The notes: generated by a model from the letters alone, not told the origin. 17,049 nt of DNA from an uncultured Oscillospiraceae bacterium (GCA_900549945.1 URQJ01000022.1:1-17049), one strand, 5' to 3'; positions 1-6,655 are shown, numbered from the stretch's first letter. Translations and numbers: made by a program.

Positions 1-2
1 GG

Positions 3-116
3 GCCGCGCCGATCGAGTTCGCAAAGGTTTCCTACGGCAATCCCCCGCCGGTCGTCGAGATCGCGGCGCAGGCGGCGGGCATCACGGGCAATCCCGGCCT
101 GCACGAGCCGAAGTAA
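3..116 (+). CDS. C-terminal tail of an unidentified protein (5' truncated by window edge)
   Basis: An open frame enters from the left edge and ends at a TAA at 114-116, giving about 37 residues ending in GNPGLHEPK. Third codon positions are overwhelmingly G or C, as in the other genes here, which supports real coding. The fragment is too short for me to assign a family, and no motif is recognisable. It lies on the same strand as the Gfo/Idh oxidoreductase, 97 bp upstream, so the two could be cotranscribed, though a GC-rich self-complementary stretch (about 148-167) and an operator-like sequence lie in the gap. The function is not assigned. Confidence 0.55.
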   Translation, partial: AAPIEFAKVSYGNPPPVVEIAAQAAGITGNPGLHEPK

Positions 117-176
117 GGGGCGAAACGTGTTTATTGCAGAGCGGTAAGCGGGCCCGCGGGGCCCAGCGGTTGTATT

Positions 177-194
177 GAAAAAACGCTTTCAGCG
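177..194. promoter_or_regulatory. LacI/cre-like operator half-site upstream of the oxidoreductase
   Basis: The sequence AAAAAACGCTTTCAGC contains the CGCTTTCA half of a LacI/GalR-type operator, centred on the CG at 184-185. The same 8-mer occurs in a fuller palindrome upstream of the adjacent LacI gene (1368-1381). Only the right half matches the consensus well; the left half is an A-run. It sits about 20 bp upstream of the oxidoreductase start at 214. Binding by the neighbouring LacI regulator is inferred. Confidence 0.4.
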
Positions 195-213
195 TACAGA
201 AAGGAAAGACAGT

Positions 214-1302
214 ATGGAAAAGAAGGTTATCCGCATCGGCTCGGTCGGTGTGGGCGCAATCTGGACGGGCGTGCACGAGCCGGGTATCCGGCGCAGCCCC
301 GATCTCGAGCTTGTGGCAATCTGCGACATCGACGCGGAAAAGCTGCGCGCCGTGGGCGAAAAGTACGGCATCGACGAGGCGCACCGGTTTACGGACTACC
401 GCGACCTGATTCGCTGCCCGGACGTGGACGCAGTGGACATCTGCACGTCGAATGACGCGCATTTTGAGATCGCGATGGCGGCGGTCGAGGCCGGCAAGCC
501 GTATGACGTGGAAAAGCCGGTCACCATGACGGCCGCAGAAGCCGATATACTCGCGAAGGCCACGGCCGAAAAGGGGCTGCCAAACATGGTGTGCTTCTCC
601 TACCGCTTCAAGGCCGCGGCGCGCTGCGCACGCGAGCTGATCGAGCAGGGGAAAATCGGCCGGGTATACCACGTCGATATGCAGTATTTTCAGGCTTGGG
701 GCCTGCCGCGCTGCAATACGCCGCGCGTGTGGCGCTTCGTAAAGTCGCGCACCGGCTCGGGCGCCATGGGCGATCTGGGCTGCCACGCGCTCGATCTCGT
801 CCGTTTCGTCGTGGGCGGGGATTACACGCGCGTGGTCGGGCATACGGGCACGTATGTCACGGAGCGCAAGCGGCTGGACGGTACGGGCATGGGCCCCGTG
901 GACGTCGACGACTTCTGCAACTACATGGCGGACATGGAGGGCGGCGTTTCCGCGAGCTTCCAGATCACGCGCTTCGGCTACGGCCGCGGCAACTACCAGC
1001 GCATGGAGATCTACGGCAGCGAGGGCGCAATCGTCTATACGCTGGATGCGGAGCCGGGCCGCGAGGACGAGCTCGAGGTCTGCGCCGGCGACGTGTATGC
1101 CGACGCGCACACCTTCGTGAAGCTGCCGATTCCCGAGCACTGCCGCAGCGATCAGATGCAGTCGTTTGCCGATATCATCAACGGCAGCGCGGACGGCAAG
1201 GCCGCGACGATCGCCGACGGCCGCTCGAACCAGCGCGTGCTGGATGCGATCCTGCGCTCCGCACAGGAGGGGCGCTGGCTGGCGGTTCCAAAGGGCGAGT
1301 AA
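214..1302 (+). CDS. Gfo/Idh/MocA family NAD(P)-dependent oxidoreductase
   Basis: A 362-residue soluble dehydrogenase of the glucose-fructose oxidoreductase/inositol dehydrogenase/MocA type, normal in length. The N-terminal Rossmann fold begins at about residue 5, with the dinucleotide loop around residues 9-19 (GSVGVGAIWTG) and an acidic strand end near D38-D40. The family EKP signature is at residues 100-102, with K101 the expected catalytic lysine. DLGCH at 187-191 gives the usual aspartate and histidine (H191). Family members oxidise sugar, sugar-acid or cyclitol hydroxyls; the substrate cannot be read from the sequence. I chose the ATG at 214 because AAAGGAAAG lies just upstream; an in-frame TTG at 175 has no good site and would overlap the operator-like sequence. 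The next gene is a LacI regulator, suggesting local control. Confidence 0.9.
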   Translation: MEKKVIRIGSVGVGAIWTGVHEPGIRRSPDLELVAICDIDAEKLRAVGEKYGIDEAHRFTDYRDLIRCPDVDAVDICTSNDAHFEIAMAAVEAGKPYDVEKPVTMTAAEADILAKATAEKGLPNMVCFSYRFKAAARCARELIEQGKIGRVYHVDMQYFQAWGLPRCNTPRVWRFVKSRTGSGAMGDLGCHALDLVRFVVGGDYTRVVGHTGTYVTERKRLDGTGMGPVDVDDFCNYMADMEGGVSASFQITRFGYGRGNYQRMEIYGSEGAIVYTLDAEPGREDELEVCAGDVYADAHTFVKLPIPEHCRSDQMQSFADIINGSADGKAATIADGRSNQRVLDAILRSAQEGRWLAVPKGE

Positions 1303-1360
1303 AGTGCCCGGCGCTCAAAACGGCCCCCGCGCGGCGCGCGGAAACTGAATAAACCGCGGG

Positions 1361-1427
1361 ATGCTTCTGCAAGCGCTTTCACCGTATCGGATTCGGCCTG
1401 TAAAGCGCGGCGGGAGCATTCTTTTTG
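1361..1427 (+). terminator. possible intrinsic terminator after the oxidoreductase
   Basis: The arms GCGCTTT (1373-1379) and AAAGCGC (1402-1408) are perfectly complementary. They are flanked by a second pair, ATGCT (1361-1365) and AGCAT (1415-1419), and followed by TCTTTTT (1420-1426). This could form an interrupted hairpin with a U-tract, 60-120 bases after the stop at 1302. The internal loops are large, so the call is tentative. The left arm overlaps the operator-like palindrome at 1368-1381, so the symmetry may instead reflect protein binding. Confidence 0.35.
1368..1381. promoter_or_regulatory. LacI-family/cre-like palindromic operator upstream of the LacI regulator
   Basis: TGCAAGCGCTTTCA is a near-perfect palindrome around a central CG. 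It matches the LacI/GalR-type operator and the Gram-positive cre consensus TGWAANCGNTNWCA at all but one position (C for W). It lies 67 bp upstream of the -35 of the adjacent LacI-family gene, and its right half CGCTTTCA recurs upstream of the oxidoreductase at 184-191. The simplest reading is a binding site of the local regulator; a CcpA cre site is the alternative. Confidence 0.6.
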
Positions 1428-1447
1428 CCTGTGCGCCCCGGTTGCAT

Positions 1448-1476
1448 TTGACAAGGGAAAGCAGTGCGGGTATAAT
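1448..1476 (+). promoter_or_regulatory. consensus sigma-A promoter of the LacI-family regulator
   Basis: TTGACA at 1448-1453 and TATAAT at 1471-1476 are separated by exactly 17 bp, a full match to the housekeeping promoter consensus. Transcription would start near 1483, about 33 bases before the ATG at 1516. The regulator can therefore be transcribed independently of the upstream oxidoreductase. Confidence 0.9.
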
Positions 1477-1515
1477 AAATTCAGATTTATGTTGTCGATC
1501 GGAAGGAGGTGCTGT

Positions 1516-2529
1516 ATGGCGAAAAAAGTGACGGTCCGCGATATTGCCAAAGCGGCGGGCGTATCGGTCGCCACGGTGTCGCGTGTTTTGAACAGCCAGT
1601 CGGGCTTTTCACCCGAAACGGAGCGCCTCGTGCAGGAAACGGCCGGGCGGATGGGCTACCGTATTCCGGAGCGCAAGGCGCAGAGCCGCGAGACCGAGGC
1701 GATCGCGCTTGTCATCCCGGCCGTAAACGAGTATTTCAGCGGCTCCCTGACGCGCAGCGTCGAGAATGCGGCCAGAAAGCGCGGCTACGTCGTGATCCTC
1801 TGCAATGCCGGGTGCGACGCGATGTACGGCGAGGAATTCGTCGGGCTTTTGAAGAAAAAGCTCGTCAAGGGCATCGTCGCGTGCAGCATCCCGCCGGATT
1901 CGGCGCTGCTCCGTGTGATCTGGGAGGCGAAGCTGCCCTGTGTCCTGATCGACAGCGTATCCTACGAATACACTTTTCCCTATGTGAAGATCGACGATTT
2001 TCAGGGGATGTACGCGGCGACGAAGTTTCTTCTGGACCGCGGCCACCGGCGCATCGCGATTCTTTCCGGCGCGATGGAGGATCAGGTGGCGGGCGGCCCG
2101 CGCATGGAGGGGTACCGGCAGGCTCTGCGAGACGCCGGCATCGCGCCGAGCGCTCAGCTCGAGGCGTTCGCGGGCGATTTCAGCTATGAGAGCGGCCGGA
2201 AGGCGTTTATGGAGCTGCTTTCGCGCGAAGCCGATTTCACCGGCCTCGTGACGTGCAGCGACGTGGTCGCGGCTGCCGCCATCACGGCGGCAGCGAAGCG
2301 CGGCATCCGCGTGCCGCAGGAGCTTTCGGTGATCGGGTTTGACAATTCACAGATCGCCGCGCTGCTGAACCCGCCGCTGACCTCTGCGGCGCAGCCGTAT
2401 CAGGAGATGGGCGAGATGGCGGTGCACCTTCTGAAGAAGGTCATCGAATACGAGGGCCTCGTGGAAAGCCGCGTTTTCCCCGTGCACATTGTGGAGCGGG
2501 AAACGACCGCGCCCCCGCCCGAAAAATAG
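1516..2529 (+). CDS. LacI/GalR-family transcriptional regulator
   Basis: A 337-residue DNA-binding regulator of normal family length. Residues 5-26 form the LacI helix-turn-helix and hinge entry, with the signature VRDIAKAAGVSVATVSRVLN. Residues from about 63 to 330 form the periplasmic-binding-protein-like effector domain, including the late NPPLTS segment typical of the family. The start at 1516 follows GGAAGGAGGT at 1501-1510 with ideal spacing; the earlier in-frame ATG at 1489 lies upstream of that site and is rejected. It has its own consensus promoter and a cre-like palindrome upstream. The next gene is convergent and separated by a terminator. By position it probably controls the adjacent oxidoreductase locus in response to a sugar or polyol; the effector is unknown. 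CcpA is less likely given its placement beside a single dehydrogenase. Confidence 0.92.
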   Translation: MAKKVTVRDIAKAAGVSVATVSRVLNSQSGFSPETERLVQETAGRMGYRIPERKAQSRETEAIALVIPAVNEYFSGSLTRSVENAARKRGYVVILCNAGCDAMYGEEFVGLLKKKLVKGIVACSIPPDSALLRVIWEAKLPCVLIDSVSYEYTFPYVKIDDFQGMYAATKFLLDRGHRRIAILSGAMEDQVAGGPRMEGYRQALRDAGIAPSAQLEAFAGDFSYESGRKAFMELLSREADFTGLVTCSDVVAAAAITAAAKRGIRVPQELSVIGFDNSQIAALLNPPLTSAAQPYQEMGEMAVHLLKKVIEYEGLVESRVFPVHIVERETTAPPPEK

Positions 2530-2540
2530 AAAATAGGCGC

Positions 2541-2578
2541 AAAAAAAGCAAGAGGAGAAAAACTCCCCTTGCTTTTTT
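2541..2578. terminator. bidirectional intrinsic terminator between the LacI gene and the zinc-ribbon genes
   Basis: An A-run followed by GCAAGAGGAG, a short A-rich loop, then CTCCCCTTGC and a T-run forms an almost perfect hairpin with one mismatch. A-tracts and T-tracts on opposite sides make it usable from both strands. It begins 12 bases after the LacI stop and ends just before the stop codon of the convergent zinc-ribbon gene at 2581. Confidence 0.9.
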
Positions 2579-2580
2579 GT

Positions 2581-2850
2581 TTAGAGCAGGTTCATCCGCA
2601 CGGCGATCGAGAACAGGAAGATGCCGAGCATGACCGCGCCGAGCACGACGAGACCGATCCACCAGCCGGGGGTGCGGCGCACCGTGCCGGCCGGGACGCT
2701 TTTCGGGATGACGGCCGGCTGCGTCTGCTGCAGCTTTGTGGGACCGGGCTCCACGCGCGGCGCCGCGTATTGCAGGTCAAACTCCGCGCCGCAGTCCGGG
2801 CAGCGCACAACGGCATCGTCGATCAGCTTTCCGCATTTTGGGCACATCAT
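2581..2850 (-). CDS. zinc-ribbon, single-TM membrane protein (paralogue B)
   Basis: A small protein of 89 residues. It begins MMCPKCGK and continues to VRCPDCG at about residues 15-21, giving a CxxC-CxxC zinc ribbon. A proline- and glutamine-rich linker (about 30-58) follows, then one hydrophobic segment at about 62-84 starting with GWWIGLVVLG, and almost nothing after it. The layout suggests a cytoplasmic zinc ribbon tail-anchored in the membrane, but the function is unknown. The start is supported by AAAGGGGTG upstream of the first of two adjacent ATGs. It lies 46 bp downstream of a clear paralogue at 2897-3175 in the same orientation, so the pair is probably one transcript ending at the bidirectional terminator. 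Such proteins are usually annotated only as zinc-ribbon domain-containing. Confidence 0.85.
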   Translation of the reverse strand: MMCPKCGKLIDDAVVRCPDCGAEFDLQYAAPRVEPGPTKLQQTQPAVIPKSVPAGTVRRTPGWWIGLVVLGAVMLGIFLFSIAVRMNLL

Positions 2851-2896
2851 AAGAGCTCACCCCTTTCGGGAACAGACGAGCGCGCAGGATCGCGTT

Positions 2897-3175
2897 TTAA
2901 CCGGCGAACAGGCCGGACTGTGCGAGCACGGCAAACACGATGGCGCCGAGCATAATGGCGCCGAGCGCAATGGCGGCAATCCACCAAATTGCGGTGCGCC
3001 TGCCGCCCCGTCCGACCGGGACTGTTTTCAGGATGACGTTTGTCGGCGTAAAGGAGGACTTCGTTCTGCCGCCGGTCATCATGACGGGCGAATACTGCAC
3101 GTCCAGCTCCACGCCGCAGTCCGGGCACCGGACAACGCCCTTTTCGAGGTTCTTTCCGCATTTCGGACACATCAT
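2897..3175 (-). CDS. zinc-ribbon, single-TM membrane protein (paralogue A)
   Basis: A 92-residue protein with the same design as its downstream neighbour: MMCPKCGK, then VVRCPDCG, a short linker, and a C-terminal hydrophobic helix containing IWWIAAIALGAIMLGA. The four cysteines should bind one zinc. The two proteins share the N-terminal ribbon, the QY after it, a KTVPVG/KSVPAG segment just before the membrane, and the WWI...LGAIMLG helix. This points to tandem duplication followed by linker divergence. AGGAAAGGG lies 6 bases upstream of the ATG at 3175; an upstream in-frame ATG at 3232 has no good site and adds an unrelated extension. I cannot assign a role; a membrane-anchored adaptor is a guess from the architecture. 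Confidence 0.85.
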   Translation of the reverse strand: MMCPKCGKNLEKGVVRCPDCGVELDVQYSPVMMTGGRTKSSFTPTNVILKTVPVGRGGRRTAIWWIAAIALGAIMLGAIVFAVLAQSGLFAG

Positions 3176-3246
3176 AGAAATCCCTTTCCTTTCTGCTGAA
3201 CAGGGGGTACGGTGTGAAAACCCTTTCCACACAAATCTCCACCTTC

Positions 3247-3255
3247 AGTATAGCA
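3247..3255 (-). promoter_or_regulatory. possible extended -10 promoter for the zinc-ribbon pair
   Basis: On the - strand the sequence reads TGCTATACT, an extended -10 element (TG-N-TATACT). It is about 72 bases upstream of the ATG at 3175. No good -35 is visible at the usual distance, which is tolerable for extended -10 promoters. It lies in the 138-bp gap after the methyltransferase stop, where no terminator is obvious, so read-through from that gene is also possible. Confidence 0.4.
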
Positions 3256-3313
3256 GAGTGCCTAGAAAATATAATTCTTTATCGGAATAACTGGAAAAAT
3301 ATTTTAAATGCGG

Positions 3314-4168
3314 TTACGGCTTTGCCGAAACGGCAAGCAGATGGGTGGAAAGTCCCGTAATATCCGCACGGCGGTCTGTCAGGCGGACGGTGCGCATCAG
3401 CGCCTCGCGCGACGCGGAATCGGCCCAGAGCGCGTCGAGTTCCGGCGCAAGCCACGCCGCGCCCACAACGCCGTGTACGGCGCTTTCGGGGAAGCCGCCG
3501 TCCGCAAGCTCCGCGCAGAGTTCGGCGGCGCTGTGAAAGTGCGAGCGGCCTATGCCGCGGTACGCGGTATTTTCCGTCGGGCGGATATGCTCGCCGTCCG
3601 TCAGCTCGCGCTCGACCATGCGCATAAAGGCGTCCTCCGCGATCAGCCGGTTGTCCCGGCCGAAAACCGTCGTGGCCCACAGCAGCGTGGCGTACGGCGT
3701 GATGGCGGCGGTGAACAGCAGGCCGCCGGGCTTCAGCAGCCGCAGGCTTTCCCGAACGGCGGCGATGCGCTCGGCCTTTTCCGTGATGTGGTACAGCGGC
3801 CCCATCAAAAGCACCGCGTCGGCGCTTTCGGACGGGCGGCCGACCGACCGCGCGTCGCAGACCTCCGCGGCGCACAGCGCTGCGCCGGGGTATTCGGCGG
3901 CGAGCTCCGCGGAAAGGCGGATGTTCGTTTCCGCAAGGTCGAACAGGTGGACTTCATAGCCGAGCGACGCGAGCCACCAAGCGTATTCGCCGTACCCGCC
4001 GCCGATGTCGTAGACCACGGCGGGCGGCTTCGGCAGGTACTCGAGCAGCAGCTCCTTTGTGCGCGCGAGCTCGATTAGGCCAATGCCGGTGTGCAGGCGG
4101 CCGCGCTCGATGCCGGCGTTGTAGCCGGCCAGAACATCCCGGTCGATAGATTTTTCATTGTTATACAT
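3314..4168 (-). CDS. class I SAM-dependent methyltransferase
   Basis: A 284-residue soluble protein with the Rossmann-like methyltransferase fold. Motif I is VVYDIGGGYGEYAWWLA from about residue 51, with the glycine-rich SAM loop at 55-60. The acidic residue ending strand 2 is D77 in VHLFDLAET. The post-I/motif IV region carries DAVLLMGPLYHI, typical of small-molecule methyltransferases with an LYHI segment, followed by LRLLKPGGLLF. The substrate cannot be read from the sequence. The ATG at 4168 follows GGAAAGGAG with about 10 bases between. There is no partner gene: upstream is a 328-bp non-coding stretch, downstream the zinc-ribbon pair on the same strand, possibly read through. Confident as a methyltransferase, unknown as to target. 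Confidence 0.9.
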   Translation of the reverse strand: MYNNEKSIDRDVLAGYNAGIERGRLHTGIGLIELARTKELLLEYLPKPPAVVYDIGGGYGEYAWWLASLGYEVHLFDLAETNIRLSAELAAEYPGAALCAAEVCDARSVGRPSESADAVLLMGPLYHITEKAERIAAVRESLRLLKPGGLLFTAAITPYATLLWATTVFGRDNRLIAEDAFMRMVERELTDGEHIRPTENTAYRGIGRSHFHSAAELCAELADGGFPESAVHGVVGAAWLAPELDALWADSASREALMRTVRLTDRRADITGLSTHLLAVSAKP

Positions 4169-4496
4169 GTGTTTTTGTCTCCTTTCCCAAATTGCTGCGG
4201 TTTGGATTCAGCTTGTTGGGGGAGATCGTTCTGTTCCGGCATTTCCGCCGCCTGCCTTTCAGACCGGCGCCTGTGCGTCGGGTAAATTATCTGCTGGCAT
4301 TACCATCGCCGGCGGCTCTTTTAATTCGGTGCAGGAAAATAAAGGCCGCAGATGAAAATTATTCCGTTCTTTACCGGAGGGCGCGGATGTACAGCCGGTC
4401 CGGAATTCCCGGCGCGTATCGGACAAGGGCAAAAGCGCGAACGGGGAAACCGCTCGCGCTGATTTGTCTGTATGCAGGCCGGGGCCAATCCGGCTG
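4169..4496. other. 328-bp stretch with no recognised gene
   Basis: This lies between the start of the methyltransferase and the stop of the EF-G-like gene, both on the - strand. The methyltransferase ribosome binding site is at its left end. I see no clear sigma-A promoter, T-tract terminator, tRNA or familiar riboswitch core on either strand. The only coding candidate is a 37-codon + strand ORF at 4387-4500, described separately. It is locally more AT-rich (about 4270-4380) than the flanking genes. Confidence 0.6.
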
Positions 4497-4500
4497 TTAG
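4387..4500 (+). CDS. candidate small ORF, 37 residues
   Basis: An ATG at 4387 is preceded by CCGGAGG at ideal spacing (6 bases), and the frame runs to a TAG at 4498-4500. The predicted peptide is basic and begins MYSRSGIPGAYRTRAK. Its stop codon overlaps, on the opposite strand, the stop codon of the EF-G-like gene (TAA, 4497-4499). No promoter is visible and I recognise no family. The ribosome binding site is the only positive evidence, so chance is likely. Confidence 0.2.
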   Translation: MYSRSGIPGAYRTRAKARTGKPLALICLYAGRGQSGC

Positions 4501-6569
4501 TCGACCTCGCCCGCGGCCTTTGCGGCCTCGATGACCTTCTGCGCCACGTTGGCGGGCGCCTCCTCGTAGCGGATGAATTCAAACGTGAATTTGCCTCTGC
4601 CCTGCGTGACCTGACGCACATAGGTGCTGAAATCGTGCATTTCGGCCATCGGCGCTTCGGCCTCGACGGTCTGGTAGCCCGCGTCTGCCGGAGACATGCC
4701 GAGCACGCGGCCGCGGCGCTTGTTCACCTCGCCCATGATGTCGCCCATGTTTGCATCCGGTACGGTCACTTTAAGTGCGCCGATGGGCTCGAGCAGAACC
4801 GGGTTCGCCTGCGGCATGCCGGCCTTGTAGGCGAGCGTCGCCGCCATCTTGAACGACATTTCGCTCGAATCAACCGGGTGGTAGGAGCCGTCGTACAGCG
4901 TGGCCTTGAGGCCAACGACCGGGTAGCCCGCGAGCGGCCCCTTCGCGATACAGTCGCGCAGGCCCTTTTCCACGGCGGGGAAGAAGCCCTTCGGCACCGC
5001 GCCGCCCACGACGCGCTCGGCAAACTCGAGGCCGTCCGCATCGCACGGGGCGAACTCGATCCAAACGTCGCCGAACTGGCCGTGGCCGCCGGTCTGTTTC
5101 TTGTGGCGGCCCTGCACGGAGACCGTCTTGCGGATTGTCTCGCGGTACGGCACGCGCGGGCTACGCAGCGTGACGTCCACGCCGAATTTCGATTTGAGCT
5201 TCGAGACGATCATGTCGAGGTGCTGCTCGCCCATGCCACTGATGACCATTTCCTTCGTCTCCACGTTGTTGACGAAGCGGATCGTCGGATCCTCCTCCGC
5301 AAGGCGCATGATGCCCTGCGCGATTTTATCCTCGTCGCCCTTGTTTTTCGGGACGACGGCCATGCTCATCTCGGGCGTCGGGTACTCGATGGGGTCGAGC
5401 GTGATCTTGCGCGCCGGCGCGCAGAGCGTGTCGCCCGTATTTACGGCGGAGAGCTTCGGGATCGCGCCGATGTCGCCGGCCGCGATCGCCTTGACGTCCT
5501 CCTGCTTTTTGCCGCACATCATCACGGTTTTGCCGATGCGCTCGACGTTGCCGGTGCGCATGTTGACGAGCTGCGTCTCCGTCGTGATTTTGCCGGAAAG
5601 CACTTTCACGTAGGAGAGCTTGCCGATGAACGGGTCCGCGACCGTCTTAAAGACGATGGCCGCCGGCGCCGCATCCTCGTTGACCGCGATCTCGACCGGG
5701 TTGCCGTCCACATCGACGGCGAGCTCGCCGCCCTTTTCGGCGGCGCTCGGCGCGAGCCAGCACAGGCCGTCCATAAACTGCTCCATGCCGCGCATCAGCA
5801 TCGCGTCGCCGCAGAATACCGGCGAGATCGTGCCGCGCTTGACGCCCTGAGAAACGCCGATGATGACCTCCTCCGGCGTGAATTCCTCGCCGGAGAAATA
5901 TTTTTCAAAGAGCTCGTCGCTCGTTTCGGCGACGGCCTCGTAAATGGCTGTGCGCAGGCCCTCGAGGCGCGCGCCCATGTCGGGCATCGGCACCTGAACC
6001 GGCTTGCCGCCCGAATAGTCGTACGCCTTGTATTCGAGCATGTTGATGTATTTATCGGCCTTGCCGTCCTCAAAATAAGGGACGACGATCGGGCACACGG
6101 AGGGGCCGAAGCTGGCCTTCAGGTCCTCGAAAACGCCGTAGAAATCGGAGCCCTCGTCGCACAGGCCGTTGACGAAGAAGATCTTCGCGAGCCCGCGCTG
6201 CTCCGCGGCGGCAAAGGCCTTTTCCGTGCCGACGGAAACGCCGCTCTTGCCCGCGAGCACAATGACGACGGATTCCGCCGCGCGCGCCGCCTCATACAGG
6301 CCGCCCTCAAAATCAAAGAGGCCGGGGGTGTCCAGCAGGTTGATTTTTTTGTTTTTCCACTCAAACGGTGCGACGGCCGTGGAAACCGACGTTCTGCGGC
6401 GGATCTCCTCGGGGTCGTAATCACAGACGGTGTTGCCCTCGCCCACCTTACCGCGGCGGTCCGATGCGCCTGCAAGATAGAGCATTGCCTCTGCGAGGGA
6501 GGTCTTGCCGGCGCCGGAATGGCCCGCCATTGCTACGTTGATGATGTTCTTTGCCTGATACGTGTTCAT
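4497..6569 (-). CDS. EF-G-like translational GTPase paralogue with atypical G4/G5 motifs
   Basis: A 690-residue protein with the full five-domain EF-G layout: G domain about 1-265, domain II about 285-370, domain III about 385-460, domain IV about 460-590, domain V to the end. The P-loop GHSGAGKTS (16-24) and G3 DTPGLFDF (80-87) are intact. RRTSVSTAVAPFEW (58-71) replaces the usual RGITI switch I, which marks the EF-G-like paralogue family rather than housekeeping FusA. Canonical NKMD is replaced by NGLC (134-137), and the G5 SA motif reads CGDAM. Domain IV segments such as YRETIRKTVSVQGRHKKQTG are well conserved. The ATG at 6569 follows AAGGGGTG; the upstream in-frame extension starts inside the leader. 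It is probably monocistronic from the promoter at 6623-6651. No ribosomal genes adjoin it, and its role in translocation or recycling is uncertain. Confidence 0.9.
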   Translation of the reverse strand: MNTYQAKNIINVAMAGHSGAGKTSLAEAMLYLAGASDRRGKVGEGNTVCDYDPEEIRRRTSVSTAVAPFEWKNKKINLLDTPGLFDFEGGLYEAARAAESVVIVLAGKSGVSVGTEKAFAAAEQRGLAKIFFVNGLCDEGSDFYGVFEDLKASFGPSVCPIVVPYFEDGKADKYINMLEYKAYDYSGGKPVQVPMPDMGARLEGLRTAIYEAVAETSDELFEKYFSGEEFTPEEVIIGVSQGVKRGTISPVFCGDAMLMRGMEQFMDGLCWLAPSAAEKGGELAVDVDGNPVEIAVNEDAAPAAIVFKTVADPFIGKLSYVKVLSGKITTETQLVNMRTGNVERIGKTVMMCGKKQEDVKAIAAGDIGAIPKLSAVNTGDTLCAPARKITLDPIEYPTPEMSMAVVPKNKGDEDKIAQGIMRLAEEDPTIRFVNNVETKEMVISGMGEQHLDMIVSKLKSKFGVDVTLRSPRVPYRETIRKTVSVQGRHKKQTGGHGQFGDVWIEFAPCDADGLEFAERVVGGAVPKGFFPAVEKGLRDCIAKGPLAGYPVVGLKATLYDGSYHPVDSSEMSFKMAATLAYKAGMPQANPVLLEPIGALKVTVPDANMGDIMGEVNKRRGRVLGMSPADAGYQTVEAEAPMAEMHDFSTYVRQVTQGRGKFTFEFIRYEEAPANVAQKVIEAAKAAGEVD

Positions 6570-6607
6570 GGAAACACCCCTTATATGTATATTGCACAAT
6601 TTCGTAT

Positions 6608-6655
6608 GAGATTGCACTTTTGATTATATATCAAATTTCCGGAAAATGCAATCTC
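6608..6655. repeat. 9-bp inverted repeat flanking the EF-G-like gene promoter
   Basis: GAGATTGCA (6608-6616) and TGCAATCTC (6647-6655) are perfect inverted copies separated by 30 bp. On the - strand the right arm covers the -35 element and the left arm covers the expected start site. A further ATTGCAC lies at 6591-6597, exactly 20 bp from the one at 6611-6617. The placement fits an operator, but no regulator is identified. Confidence 0.55.
6623..6651 (-). promoter_or_regulatory. sigma-A promoter of the EF-G-like gene
   Basis: On the - strand TTGCAT (6651-6646) and TATAAT (6628-6623) are separated by 17 bp. The start would fall near 6616, giving a leader of about 47 bases that includes the ribosome binding site. 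The -35 element is embedded in the inverted repeat at 6608-6655. Confidence 0.8.

Noticed and set aside
148..167. GC-rich self-complementary stretch before the oxidoreductase as a terminator
   Set aside because: No T-run follows on either strand, so it is not supported as an intrinsic terminator.
82..1140. A 352-codon - strand frame opposite the oxidoreductase
   Set aside because: It is antisense to a gene with intact Rossmann, EKP and DxGxH motifs; the translation shows no family.
4169..4496. Riboswitch or structured RNA in the gap upstream of the methyltransferase
   Set aside because: I checked both strands for cobalamin, TPP and SAM-type conserved cores and saw none convincing; a covariance-model search (Rfam, Infernal) would be decisive.
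4464..6623. A 719-codon + strand open frame opposite the EF-G-like gene
   Set aside because: It is an antisense shadow produced by GC-biased codons; the - strand protein has complete EF-G domains, a ribosome binding site and a promoter, while the + frame has no recognisable domain.
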